A stretch of DNA of 64,000 nucleotides from Streptomyces sp. NBC_01478 (GCF_036227225.1 NZ_CP109444.1:10521501-10585500), one strand, 5' to 3'. Counted from the stretch's first letter, positions 35,218 to 44,700 are shown. Made by a program: numbers and translations. Notes: generated from the sequence alone by a model not told the origin.

Positions 35218-36194
35218 TTCGTCATCACCAGCACCTCGTCCTTGATCTCCTGCACACCGATCATGTAGTCCTTCTCGAAGTTCGCCGGGGGCTGGGCACG
35301 ACGCTCGGGCGCCAGCCGGTGGACCGGGCTCCGGAGCGCGTCGAAGCCGCGCTCGGCCACCGACGCGGCGATCTCCGCACCGATGCCGACGTCCTTGGCC
35401 CCCTCGTGCACGATCAGCAGCCGCCCGGTGCGGGCGACGGACCTCAGGACCGTGTCCATGTCGAGCGGGGCCACCCAGCGCAGATCCACCACCTCGACGT
35501 CGACATCGGGGCCGAGGTGGTGCGCCGCCTCCAGCACCTCGTGGGTGATCGCGCCGTACGTGGCGATCGTCAGGTCCGCGCCACGCCGTACGACCCGGGC
35601 CGCGGTCGGCGACCTCGCAGGCTCGGGGTCCCGCACGGGTGTGTCCCGCCGCCAGTACAGGCGGATGGGCTCGTACATCACCACGGGTGAGCCGAGCGTG
35701 ACCGCGTACCGCAGGACTTGGTCGGCGTCCTCGCCCGTGGAGGGACACGCCACCGAGATCCCGGGGGCACGCGCGAAGAGCGCCTCGTTGGACTCGCTGT
35801 GGTGCTCGATGCCCCGGAACCCGCCGGCGGTCGGGATCCGCACCACCAGACTGGGGCTGACCTGACCGTTCCACCGGACGCCGATCCGAGCCGCCTGGGT
35901 CACCAACTGGTTCACCGCGGGATAGGTGAACCCGTCGAACTGGATCTCGCACACCGGCACCAGCCCGCTCATCGCCATGCCGACGGCCTGGCCCACGATG
36001 GTGGACTCGGCCAGCAGCGAGTCGCGCACCCGGTCCGCGCCGAACCGTTCCCTGAGACCGCGGGTAACCCGGAACACGCCGCCCAGGCGGCCGATGTCCT
36101 CGCCGAGCAGCAGCAGCCTCGGATCCTGTTCGAGCAGGTCGGCGAGTGTCGAGTTGATCGACTCCGCCAGGCCGACGGACCGCACAGTGCTCAT
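35214..36194 (-). CDS. 2-oxo-acid dehydrogenase E1 component, beta subunit
   Basis: The 326-residue protein matches E1-beta of branched-chain 2-oxo-acid/pyruvate dehydrogenases: LLLGEDIGRLGGVFRVTRGL, LLAESTIVGQAVGMAMSGL, EIQFDGFTYPAVNQL and EHHSESNEALFARAPG. The FDGFTYPA and GGVFRVT patterns favour the branched-chain or general 2-oxo-acid class over pyruvate. The ATG at 36194 overlaps the E1-alpha stop (ATGA). It pairs with E1-alpha to bind thiamine diphosphate and decarboxylate a 2-oxo acid. Confidence 0.9.
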   Translation of the reverse strand: MSTVRSVGLAESINSTLADLLEQDPRLLLLGEDIGRLGGVFRVTRGLRERFGADRVRDSLLAESTIVGQAVGMAMSGLVPVCEIQFDGFTYPAVNQLVTQAARIGVRWNGQVSPSLVVRIPTAGGFRGIEHHSESNEALFARAPGISVACPSTGEDADQVLRYAVTLGSPVVMYEPIRLYWRRDTPVRDPEPARSPTAARVVRRGADLTIATYGAITHEVLEAAHHLGPDVDVEVVDLRWVAPLDMDTVLRSVARTGRLLIVHEGAKDVGIGAEIAASVAERGFDALRSPVHRLAPERRAQPPANFEKDYMIGVQEIKDEVLVMTK

Positions 36195-37123
36195 CCCACG
36201 TACTCCTTCGTCAACCGCTCGCCCGACTCCCGCACTTCCGCGTCGACGGCGTCGAACCACGCCGTGTCCACCAGGCCCAGACCGCTCAGCCGGGCCGCGT
36301 ACGCGGTCACCGGGTCCGCGGCCCGGGTCCGCGCGATGTCGTCGGCGCTGCGGTACAGCTCCTGGGCATCAGACGTCGTGTGACCCTGGATGCGCCCCAC
36401 CTGGATCTCGACCAGATACGGTGCCCGCTCCCCACGAATATGGGCGGCCGCCCGGGAGCAGGCCGAGAAGACGGTCTCCGGGTCGCTGCCCGGGACCCGC
36501 ACGGACTCGATCCCGAAACCCCGGGCGCGCTCGGCCACCGAGGTGCGCATCTGCTCCTCGGCCGGTTTCGAGATGGCCCACCCGTTGTTCTGGCAGACGA
36601 ACAGCACGGACGCCGACTCCACGGCGGCGAGGTTCATCGCCTCCGACATGTCGCCCTCACTGGTTGCGCCGTCGCCTATGTACACGACGACGAAGTCCTC
36701 GCGTCCCTGCAGCCGTTGTCCGATCGAGTAGCCGACCGCGTGCAGTGTCTGTGTGGCCAGGACCATCGTGTAGGGGAAGAACCGCAGCCGGTACGGGTCC
36801 CATCCGCAGAACGTGCGGCCGGCCCACTGGGAGAACAACTCCTCCGGAGTCACGCCACGAAGGAGAGCGACCGCGTGCTCGCGGTAACTGGGAACGACGG
36901 TCGGGTCCGGGCCCACGGCGAGCGCGGAACCCACCTGTGCGGCCTCCTGCCCCTGGCAGGACGGCCAGAGGTCGAGCGCGCCCTGTTTCTGGAGCCGACG
37001 GGCTTCCTCGTCGATGCCGCGCGCCACCAGCATGTGGCGCAGCAGCAGCCGTCGTGTGTCGTCGTCGGGTTCTGTTTCATACCCGTACTCGGATGCGTAC
37101 TCGGATTCTGACTTCAAGACCAT
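36191..37123 (-). CDS. 2-oxo-acid dehydrogenase E1 component, alpha subunit
   Basis: The 310-residue protein has the thiamine-diphosphate motif GDG-26 residues-NN (GDGATSEGDMSEA to VCQNNGWAIS) and the family segments LWPSCQGQEAAQVGSAL and VPSYREHAVALLRG. These resemble branched-chain 2-oxo-acid dehydrogenase E1-alpha. The phosphorylated-loop region YRSADD is present. It is the first gene of a six-gene coupled operon read away from the MbtH-like gene. The substrate 2-oxo acid is unknown. The N-terminus has a short repeated SEYASEYGYE segment. Confidence 0.9.
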   Translation of the reverse strand: MVLKSESEYASEYGYETEPDDDTRRLLLRHMLVARGIDEEARRLQKQGALDLWPSCQGQEAAQVGSALAVGPDPTVVPSYREHAVALLRGVTPEELFSQWAGRTFCGWDPYRLRFFPYTMVLATQTLHAVGYSIGQRLQGREDFVVVYIGDGATSEGDMSEAMNLAAVESASVLFVCQNNGWAISKPAEEQMRTSVAERARGFGIESVRVPGSDPETVFSACSRAAAHIRGERAPYLVEIQVGRIQGHTTSDAQELYRSADDIARTRAADPVTAYAARLSGLGLVDTAWFDAVDAEVRESGERLTKEYVG

Positions 37124-37405
37124 TGATCACCAGTCGCAGGTTCGTCGATGAGCTTTCTGTCGTCATGTAATCGACTGCGCGCGCTCTCGATTGCCTAGGC
37201 GGCGAGGATATTGGCTGAACCCGAATTCGAGCAGACTTATTCACGGGTTACTGGCTGGGTCATGGTGGCACAGAACTCTAATGGGACACATGCTCGGACG
37301 GACGCCCAGGAGTTCAGCGATTCTGCTGCTCTTGCGGCATTGACGGTCGCGTCCTACGGTCCCCTACCGTGGCATCAGCGATCCAGGGTGTCCGCGGATG
37401 CCGGG

Positions 37406-37423
37406 TGTCCCGTCGACGGGACA
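37406..37423. promoter_or_regulatory. 18-bp palindrome upstream of the MbtH-like gene
   Basis: TGTCCCGTCGACGGGACA is perfectly palindromic and lies 99 bases before the MbtH-like start. The palindrome at 30614-30641 shares TGTCCCG and CGGGACA at the same spacing. The cluster's LmbU-like protein is a candidate binder; the known LmbU site in the lincomycin cluster is also a G+C-rich palindrome, though of different sequence. Confidence 0.75.
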
Positions 37424-37456
37424 ACGCCGATCGGCGACCCCGTCCGGCCCTGGCGA

Positions 37457-37502
37457 TTTCCCATCTCAAGTCACCCCGTTTTCCCATCCCGAGTCACCCC
37501 GT
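37457..37502 (+). repeat. 23-bp tandem duplication before the MbtH-like gene
   Basis: Two 23-bp units, 37457-37479 and 37480-37502, directly adjoin and differ at two positions. Both begin TTTCCCATC and end AGTCACCCCGT. The block ends 20 bases before the start codon, so it lies in the leader of the NRPS transcript or in its promoter. Confidence 0.85.
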
Positions 37503-37522
37503 GACCGTTAAGGACGGTGGCA

Positions 37523-37738
37523 GTGAGCACGAACCCCTTCGACGACGAGAACGGCCGCTTCTACGTCGTGGTCAACGACGAGGACCAGCACTCCCTTTGG
37601 CCGGTATTCACCGAGGTACCCGGAGGCTGGCGGGTGGTCTTCGGCGAGGCGGGCAGGGCCGAGTGCCTGGAATACGTCGAGCAGAACTGGACCGACCTGC
37701 GCCCGAGGAGCCTGCGGGAGGCCATGGCGGCGGACTGA
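37523..37738 (+). CDS. MbtH-like protein
   Basis: The 71-residue protein has the MbtH signature throughout: [35 protein letters not shown] and [12 protein letters not shown], with the conserved Trp residues. MbtH proteins bind NRPS adenylation domains and are needed for their solubility and activity. The GTG at 37523 is at better distance from AAGGA (37509-37513) than the GTG at 37517. As the first gene of the NRPS run it likely serves the adenylation domains downstream. Confidence 0.93.
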   Translation: MSTNPFDDENGRFYVVVNDEDQHSLWPVFTEVPGGWRVVFGEAGRAECLEYVEQNWTDLRPRSLREAMAAD

Positions 37739-37858
37739 GCGCCGGCCGGAATCCTCGGAGGAGTGGATCACGTTGTCCGTGCCCCACATGTACCGAGAGT
37801 TCGATGTGTACGCAGACGAACGCTCTGGTCGGGAGACGAAGATTGTGGGGGGCGTCCT

Positions 37859-38569
37859 GTGAGGACCGCGAGCAGTCACGAGACCGGACCGGTGGGAACC
37901 ACTGGTGAGGCCACGCGGAACGATGTGGTTCTGCCCTTTGTCGGGAACCAGGCAAAGGTGCAGAAATCGGGAGTGATCTTCCCGCGGGACCTGTCGCAGC
38001 AGTCCTGGGAGCGGATCGGGGCCAGCCTGCGCGAACTTACGAACTCCACGGCCTGGTGGCTCGCCGACTGGTTGATCTTCGGTGAGACCACCTACGGGTT
38101 GCGGCGCTACCGGGAGGCAATCGAGAGAACAGGGCTCGACTACCAGACCTTGCGCAACTACGCGTGGGTGGCTCGGCGGTTCGAGCACCACCGCAGGCGG
38201 GACAGCCTCAGCTTTGCCCACCACGCCGAGGTGACCCGCTTGTCGCCACCGGAGCAGGACTACTGGCTGCGCAAAGCCGAACAGGAGAAGTGGTCGCGCA
38301 ACGAACTCCGCAGAGAGGTTCGCGCCGGCCTGGCCGAGCAGGGTCACCAGATCGACATCCCCCCGAGCAGTGGCGACGACGAGCAAGAGACATCCCAGCT
38401 GCCGGAGCCGGCGGGCGCGGACAAGGGTCGGCGGAAGGCCACCACGCTCACCATCGAACTGTCCGACGGCCAACTGGACTACTACTCGAAAGTGGCTGCC
38501 GCGCACGGTCTGCCCGTCGACAAGTGGGTGACCCAGGTGCTCGACGCCGCCGATCGGCACACCGCCTAG
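37859..38569 (+). CDS. LmbU-like cluster-situated transcriptional regulator
   Basis: The 236-residue protein resembles LmbU of the lincomycin cluster: VIFPRDLSQQSWERIGASL, STAWWLADWLIFGE, LDYQTLRNYAWVARRFE, HHAEVTRLSPPEQDYWL and WSRNELRREVR. The central part is a helix-turn-helix-like DNA-binding region. The C-terminal 50 residues contain TIELSDGQLDYYSKVAAAHG and may be a second small domain. LmbU-type regulators activate their own clusters. The GTG at 37859 follows a GGGGGG stretch. It is placed between the MbtH-like and adenylation genes, so it probably controls this cluster. Confidence 0.88.
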   Translation: MRTASSHETGPVGTTGEATRNDVVLPFVGNQAKVQKSGVIFPRDLSQQSWERIGASLRELTNSTAWWLADWLIFGETTYGLRRYREAIERTGLDYQTLRNYAWVARRFEHHRRRDSLSFAHHAEVTRLSPPEQDYWLRKAEQEKWSRNELRREVRAGLAEQGHQIDIPPSSGDDEQETSQLPEPAGADKGRRKATTLTIELSDGQLDYYSKVAAAHGLPVDKWVTQVLDAADRHTA

Positions 38570-38663
38570 AAAGCACACCGCCCAGAGGTGCCGGACAAGC
38601 CGCGTTCCCTGTGGTGCGTCGGCGGCTCGCCCGATCGGACCCCCGCCACATCGGAGTCAGTAG

Positions 38664-40250
38664 ATGATCCTCCAGGGAAAACGGGTTGACCTGCCCTCGA
38701 CGCCCGTCGTCCACAAGCAGTTCGAGGCGCACGCGCAAACGACCCCCGACGCTGTTGCCGTCGTCTGTGCCGGACAGCGAGTGACCTACGCGGAGCTGGA
38801 CGCGAAGGCCAATCGGTTCGCGCACTTCCTCATCGCGCGTGGACACGGCCGAGGTGCCAAGGTCGGCATCTGCCTCGACTACTCGATCGACATGGTCGTC
38901 ACCGTCCTCGGCGCCCTGAAGGCGGGCGCGGCCTACATACCGTTCGACCCCACCTACCCGACGGCCCGCCTCAAGCTGCTGCTCGGGCAGATCCCCGACC
39001 TCGCCCTGATGGTGGCCTCCCCGACAACGGCCGCATTGGTGGAGTCCGCGGCCGTCGACGTCGTCACCCCGGACGACCTCTCCGGCGAACTCGAAGGTCT
39101 CCCGGTGACCGGTCCCGACGTCCCGGTCGCCGGGGACGACCTGTGCTATGCGGTCTTCACGTCCGGCTCGACCGGTACCCCGAAGCTCACAGCAATACGG
39201 CACGAGGGCTGGTACAACCTGCTCAACTGGCTGGTGCTCGAATACGGCCTGCACAGCGGCTCGCACAACCTGGTCGTCAGCGCGTTCGGCTTCGACCTCT
39301 CCCAACGCAGCCTGATGACACCGCTGTTCTGCGGCGCCACCCAGTACTTGATGGCGAGCCGCAACTTCGACGCCGCGATGGCCTATCGCATGCTGACCCA
39401 GCACCAGATACGTACTGTGCACTGCGCTTCGAGCACGCTCTACCTGTTGGTGGACTGGGAGACCGCACGCGGCGGCGAGGCACTCACAGGGCTGGACTAC
39501 GTACTGTTCGGCGGGGAACCGCTACACGTCGAACGGATCGCGGACTGGGCCCGACGCGAGGGAAACAGGTGCACCCTCCTGCACCAGTACGGCGTCGCCG
39601 AGTGCACGGACGTCGCCTCGTCGTACGACCTCGCCGGCCACCGGCCCGGCGAACACGACATCGCACCCGTCGGCAGACCCGTCCACAACACCGACATCCA
39701 CGTCCTCGACGAGCGGATGCAGGGCGTCGGGGCGGGGGAGTACGGCGAGATCTGCATCTCCGGCACCAGCGTCGGCGCAGGCTACCTGGGAGTCACCGGC
39801 CCCGAGTCCGAGCGGTTCACCACCGTGATGGTCGACGGCTTGCCGCGCCGGCTCTATCGCACGGGCGACCGAGGCCGGGTGACCGAGGCCGGTGACCTGG
39901 TCGTCGCCGGCCGGATGGACGCGCAGGTGAAGGTGCGCGGCATGCGCATCGATCCCACCGACATCGAGCGCGCGCTCGGCCGACTGGCCGGGGTCCGGCA
40001 GGCCGCCGTGGTGATCCGGTACACGGACTCCGGCGAGGCCGAGTTGATCGCGTTCGTCGTCCCGGCGGATGAGCGGCTCGACGAGACCGACGTGCGCACC
40101 CGCCTCCTGGAGACGCTGCCGCGGAACATGGTTCCGGCCAGAGTCATCAATATCCCCATGATTCCGTTGAGCCCGCACGGGAAAGCGGACCGCGCGGCTC
40201 TCGTCGACACATTCCGGAAGCAGTACGCCGACAGTGCCGCATCGGGATAG
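38664..40250 (+). CDS. Stand-alone NRPS adenylation enzyme
   Basis: The 528-residue protein is a complete adenylation domain with the core motifs [10 protein letters not shown] (A3), FDLSQRSL (A4), YRTGDRGR (A7), GRMDAQVKVRGMRI (A8) and SPHGKADR with the catalytic Lys (A10). It activates one amino acid and loads the adjacent free PCP. Aligning by eye to GrsA gives the pocket code D-L-R-C-L-G-Q-D-V-K, which I cannot match to a known substrate. It is not the prolyl code (DLLYLALVCK in PltF) expected of a pyrrole pathway. Arg at position 239 may suit an acidic side chain. The start at 38664 follows GGAG. Confidence 0.85.
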   Translation: MILQGKRVDLPSTPVVHKQFEAHAQTTPDAVAVVCAGQRVTYAELDAKANRFAHFLIARGHGRGAKVGICLDYSIDMVVTVLGALKAGAAYIPFDPTYPTARLKLLLGQIPDLALMVASPTTAALVESAAVDVVTPDDLSGELEGLPVTGPDVPVAGDDLCYAVFTSGSTGTPKLTAIRHEGWYNLLNWLVLEYGLHSGSHNLVVSAFGFDLSQRSLMTPLFCGATQYLMASRNFDAAMAYRMLTQHQIRTVHCASSTLYLLVDWETARGGEALTGLDYVLFGGEPLHVERIADWARREGNRCTLLHQYGVAECTDVASSYDLAGHRPGEHDIAPVGRPVHNTDIHVLDERMQGVGAGEYGEICISGTSVGAGYLGVTGPESERFTTVMVDGLPRRLYRTGDRGRVTEAGDLVVAGRMDAQVKVRGMRIDPTDIERALGRLAGVRQAAVVIRYTDSGEAELIAFVVPADERLDETDVRTRLLETLPRNMVPARVINIPMIPLSPHGKADRAALVDTFRKQYADSAASG

Positions 40251-40284
40251 CCGACGAACCTTGATGAAGAACGAAAGGACTGTG

Positions 40285-40515
40285 ATGATTGCCGACGGGG
40301 TGCTCGCCATCTGGTGCCGGGAACTCCAGAGCGACGACATATCGATGGATGACAACTTCTTCACCCTGGGCGGCCATTCCGTCATCATGGCCAAAATCCA
40401 AGGTGCTCTCATCGAGGAACTGGGCGTCGAAGTTCCGATGGATCAGTTGTTTATCAATCCGACGGTGGCGTCGATCTCCGCGTACATCGAATCCCAGGGC
40501 ACGGTCACCCGATAG
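40285..40515 (+). CDS. Stand-alone peptidyl carrier protein
   Basis: The 76-residue protein is a type II PCP with the phosphopantetheine Ser 32 in FFTLGGHSVIMAKI. The ATG at 40285 has GAAAGGA five bases upstream; an ATG at 40264 would add seven residues. It lies between the free adenylation enzyme and the flavoprotein, so an aminoacyl-S-PCP is the probable substrate of the flavoprotein. The modified residue would then be offered to an NRPS condensation domain. Confidence 0.88.
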   Translation: MIADGVLAIWCRELQSDDISMDDNFFTLGGHSVIMAKIQGALIEELGVEVPMDQLFINPTVASISAYIESQGTVTR

Positions 40516-40527
40516 TAAGAGAGGGCC

Positions 40528-41715
40528 ATGTACGACGTAGTTGTCATAGGTGCCCGTTGTGCGGGTTCGCCGGCGGCCATGCTGTTCGCTCGGCAGGGTT
40601 ATCGAGTGCTGCTCCTGGAGAAGGCGCGGTTCCCTCAGGACACGCTGTCCTCGCACTACATCCACCAGCCGGGCGTCGCGCTGCTCGACCGGTGGGGACT
40701 CCTCGACGAACTGCGCGCCGCGGGCTGTCAGCCGATCGACCACCAGAGCTACGAGGCGCCCGGTGTCCGGCTGGACGGCTTCTCCCTGCCGGTCGACGGC
40801 CACCGGACCACGTACGCGCCGAGGCGATACGTTCTCGACCCGATCCTCGCGGCCGGCGCCGTCGCCTCCGGAGCGGAGTTCCGGGAGGGCTGCGCGGTCA
40901 ACGACCTGCTGGTCGAGGACGACCGGGTCGTAGGAGTTCGGTACACGACCCCCGGCGGCGCCGAGACGACGGAACGGGCGCGGCTGGTCGTCGGCGCCGA
41001 CGGCATGCGATCACTGGTGGCCCGCAAGACCGGTGCCCAGAACGTTGTTGAGCACCCCCGGATGACCTGTACCTACTACACCTACTGGGCCGGGGTTCCC
41101 GCGCACTTCGAGCTGTACGAGCGGCCGGGGCGCTGGGTCGGTGTCATCCCTACTAACGACGACCTCAAGCTGATCATGTGCTACTTCCCGCAGGGCGAGT
41201 TCGCCCGGGTCCGCACCGCGGTGGAACCCGCCTTCCTCGAAGCCGTCCGCACGACGGTCCCCGAGTTGTACGAGCGGATGGCGGCGGGCCGCCGCGTGGA
41301 GCAGCTGTACGGCACCGGACATCAGGAGAACTACTTCCGCAAGGCTTACGGCCCCGGTTGGGTGCTGCTCGGTGACGCCGTGCACCACAAGGACTCCATC
41401 ACCGCTCGCGGTATCACCGACGCCTTCATCCAGGCCCAGTCGCTCACCGACCACATCGGCGACGGACTGTACGACGACGCCGCGCTCAAGACGGCGCTGA
41501 AGCGCTACGAGAACGAACTGACCGACGTCTTCCTCAACTTCTACCAGGGCGCGCTCAACGTGGCCGAGCTGAAGCCCGAGGGGAGGGCGGAGATGCTGCG
41601 GAGCCTGGCCGGTCATCAGGAGCTGGTCGACCGGTACTTCTCGACGCTGTCGGGCGCGTGTTCGTTCGACGACTTCTACAACGACCAGCTCTTGGCAGTG
41701 CTCGATCAGAGCTGA
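40528..41715 (+). CDS. FAD-dependent oxidoreductase acting in the A/PCP cassette
   Basis: The 395-residue protein has an N-terminal FAD dinucleotide fold (VVVIGARCAGSPAAMLFARQG), a geranylgeranyl-reductase/halogenase-like family layout (FPQDTLSSHYIHQPGVALLDRWG, VVGADGMRSLVARK) and the second FAD motif WVLLGDAVHHKDS. I see no tryptophan-halogenase WxWxIP motif and no Cys/Lys pattern of chlorinases in the expected place, so hydroxylation or dehydrogenation is more likely than halogenation. Its position 12 bases after the PCP gene suggests it oxidises the PCP-bound amino acid. The ATG at 40528 follows AGAGAGGG. Confidence 0.82.
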   Translation: MYDVVVIGARCAGSPAAMLFARQGYRVLLLEKARFPQDTLSSHYIHQPGVALLDRWGLLDELRAAGCQPIDHQSYEAPGVRLDGFSLPVDGHRTTYAPRRYVLDPILAAGAVASGAEFREGCAVNDLLVEDDRVVGVRYTTPGGAETTERARLVVGADGMRSLVARKTGAQNVVEHPRMTCTYYTYWAGVPAHFELYERPGRWVGVIPTNDDLKLIMCYFPQGEFARVRTAVEPAFLEAVRTTVPELYERMAAGRRVEQLYGTGHQENYFRKAYGPGWVLLGDAVHHKDSITARGITDAFIQAQSLTDHIGDGLYDDAALKTALKRYENELTDVFLNFYQGALNVAELKPEGRAEMLRSLAGHQELVDRYFSTLSGACSFDDFYNDQLLAVLDQS

Positions 41716-41760
41716 GTGGCGGACGACTCCCTGCTGGTTCTGCCGATTTGGAGACAGAGA

Positions 41761-44700
41761 ATGATCCCGTTGTCGTTCGCGCAGCGCCGACTGTGGTTCG
41801 TGGACCGGTTCGAGGGTCCGTCCCCGACCTACAACGCCGCCTTCGGCCTGCGGCTGACCGGTGAACTGGGCGTGGGCGCGCTGGAGTCGGCGTTCCGCGA
41901 TGTGGTCGACCGGCACGAGATCCTCCGAACGGTGATCGTCGAGGACGACGAGGGCGTTCCGCACCAGCAGGTGCTGACGGACGACGAGAGGCCGTTCGGG
42001 CTGCCGGTCGTCGAGGTTCCGGCGGAGGAACGGGCCGCGACCGTCCACGAACTGGCCGCGCGGCCCTTCGACCTGGCCGGCGACGTACCGATCCGGGCCA
42101 GGCTCGTGAGGTGCGGACCGCGCGACCACACTCTGGTGCTGGTGGTGCACCACATCGCGATGGACGGGGAGTCCCTCGGGGTGCTGTTGCGCGACCTCAC
42201 CACGGCCTACGCGGCCCGCAGGGACGGCCGGACCCCGGCGTGGGAACCGCTCCCGGTGCAGTACGCGGACTACACGCTGTGGCAGCGGGACGTACTCGGC
42301 GACGAATCCGATCCGGACAGCCTGGCGGCCGCGCAACTGGCCTACTGGCGAGAGAACTTGGCCGATCTCGCCCAGCCGCTGGCCATGCCGACGGACCGCC
42401 CGCGCCCGAGGACGATGAGCCACCGCGGTGACCTGGTCGAGCTGTCGGTCGACCCCGAACTCCTCGGCGCCGTGGAGAGGTTGGCCGCCGAACAGGACAC
42501 CACCGTCTCGATGATCATGCACGCGGCGCTGGCGGTGCTGCTGCACCACCTCGGCTGCGGTGACGACGTGCCCCTAGGCGCGCCGATCGCGGGCCGCACC
42601 GACGAGGAACTCCGCGACCTCGTCGGGTTCTTCGCCAACACCTGGGTCCTGCGCGTCGACCTCTCCGGGAACCCGGCCTTCCTCGAACTCCTGGGCCGGG
42701 TACGGGACCGGGCCCTCGCCGCCTACGACAATCAGGACATGCCGTTCGAGCGGCTGGTGGAACTGCTCAACCCGGACCGCTCCACGGCCTATCACCCCTT
42801 CTTCCAGGTGATGCTCGCCTGGCAGGAACCCCTCGGGGCACTGCAACTCCCCGGCCTCGACGTCGAGGCCGAAGCCCTCGAAACCGGAACGGCCAAGTTC
42901 GACCTGTTCTTCAACATGGTGCCCAACGCCTCGGGCGGGGCGGGCGGCCATCTGGAGTACGCCACCGACCTGTTCGACCGGGACACCGCCGAAGACCTCG
43001 CGCACCGCTTCGTCCGCGTGCTGGGCCGGCTCGTGGCCGACCCGGGACGCGGGATCGGCGGTATCGACGTGCTCGACGTGGCCGAGCGGCACCGGCTGCT
43101 CACGGAGTTCAACGACAACGCGACCGCGGTGTCCGATGCCACGGTCCCGGAACTGTTCGAGAGCCAGGCGGCCAGGACGCCGGACGCCCCGGCGGTCGTC
43201 TGCGAGGACCGGACACTGACTTACCGGCAGCTCGACAAGCGGGCGAACAGCGTCGCTCGGGAGCTGATCCGGCGGGGTGCCGGGCCGGAGGATCTTGTGG
43301 TGCTGGCCCTGCCGCGTACCGAGGACCTGGTGGTTGGCCTGCTCGGGATCCTCAAGTCCGGTGCCGGATATCTGCCGATGGACCCGCTCCACGCCGGCGG
43401 GCGGGCGCAGAGCGTGCTGTCCGAAGCGGCGCCGCGTTTCGCGGTCACCGACACCGGGACATGGCAGGAACTGTCGCGGGACGGCATCTCGGCCGTCCAG
43501 CTCGACGGGCGCGCGGACTGGGACTCGCTCCCGGAAACGCCCGACGACACGGCCCGGTTCTCGCCGGCCGCTCCGGACAACCTGGCGTACGTGATGTACA
43601 CCTCCGGCTCGACCGGCACGCCGAAGGGCGCGACGATCACCCACCGTAACGTCGTCAACGGAGTACGGGAGCTGGCCCGCGTACTGGACGCGCGGCCCGG
43701 GTGGCGGATGCTGGCCGGCACCTCGGTGAACTTCGACGTCTCGGTCTTCGAGCTGCTGACCGCCCTGTCCACCGGCGGCACGGTCGAGGTGGTGCCGAAC
43801 ACGCTGGTGCTCGGCGAGCGCGACACCTGGGACGGTCAGGTGATCAGCGCGGTCCCTTCGGTGTTCGGGGAACTGGTCGGCCACTTGGAGAGGACGACCG
43901 GTGTGCGTGCGGTCGTCTTCGCCGGTGACGTGCTCCCGGCCCAACTGGTGCGGCAGGTACGCGAGTCGCTGCCCGGTGTGCGGATCGTCAACGGCTATGG
44001 GCAGAGCGAGAGCTTCTACGCCACCGCGTTCTCCCTCCCGGCGTCCGAGGAATGGGCGGCCGGCGAGGTCGCGCCGATCGGCACCCCGCTGGCGAACATG
44101 CGGGCCTACGTGCTGGGCCCGGGACTCGCCCCTGTGCCGCAGGGGGTGGTCGGTGAACTGTTCGTGGCGGGGAGCTGCCTGGGCCGCGGTTACCACGGCC
44201 GCCAGGGCCTGACCGCCGAGCGGTACGTGGCCGACCCGTTCGGCCCCGCCGGTGAGCGGATGTACCGCACGGGCGACCTGGCCCGCTGGAACGCGCAGGG
44301 TCAACTGGAGTGCGTCGGCAGGGCCGACGGCCAGGTGAAGGTGCGCGGCTTCCGCATCGAGACCGCCGAGGTCGAGGCGGCCTGCCTGGCGCACCCCGGG
44401 ATCAGCCAGGCGGTGGTGATCAGCCGGGAGGTGCCCTCGGGCGGACGGCGGCTCGTCGCCTACGTGGTGCACACCGGCGAAGGAGCCGTGGGCGACGACG
44501 GCGCCGGCGGTATCGGCGACGTGGACGTGCAGTCCGGTGCCTCCGCCGCTGAACTGCGCAGGTTCGTCGCGGCCCGCCTGCCCGACTACATGGTGCCCTC
44601 GGCCTTCGTGGTCCTCGGCCGGCTGCCCCTCGGGCCCACCGGCAAGTTGGACCGCTCGGCCCTTCCTGAACCGGAGTTCCTGCGCGAGACCTATCGGGAG

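Larger units (their letters stand above)
37124..37522. promoter_or_regulatory. Divergent control region of the NRPS cluster
   Basis: This 399-base non-coding region separates the acyl operon from the NRPS run and should hold both promoters. Its left half is comparatively A+T-rich. It contains an 18-bp perfect palindrome (37406-37423) and two adjoining 23-bp repeats (37457-37502). A short dyad AATCGA (37169-37174) and TCGATT (37187-37192) lies near the E1-alpha start. No gene is supported inside. Confidence 0.7.

Noticed and set aside
38664..41715. Pyrrole-2-carboxylate (proline oxidation) cassette
   Set aside because: Gene order fits, but the pocket code is not prolyl and the flavoprotein is not of the acyl-CoA-dehydrogenase type used for prolyl-PCP.
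40528..41715. Flavin-dependent halogenase
   Set aside because: The usual WxWxIP motif was not seen; overall pattern fits a hydroxylase/reductase-like flavoprotein better.
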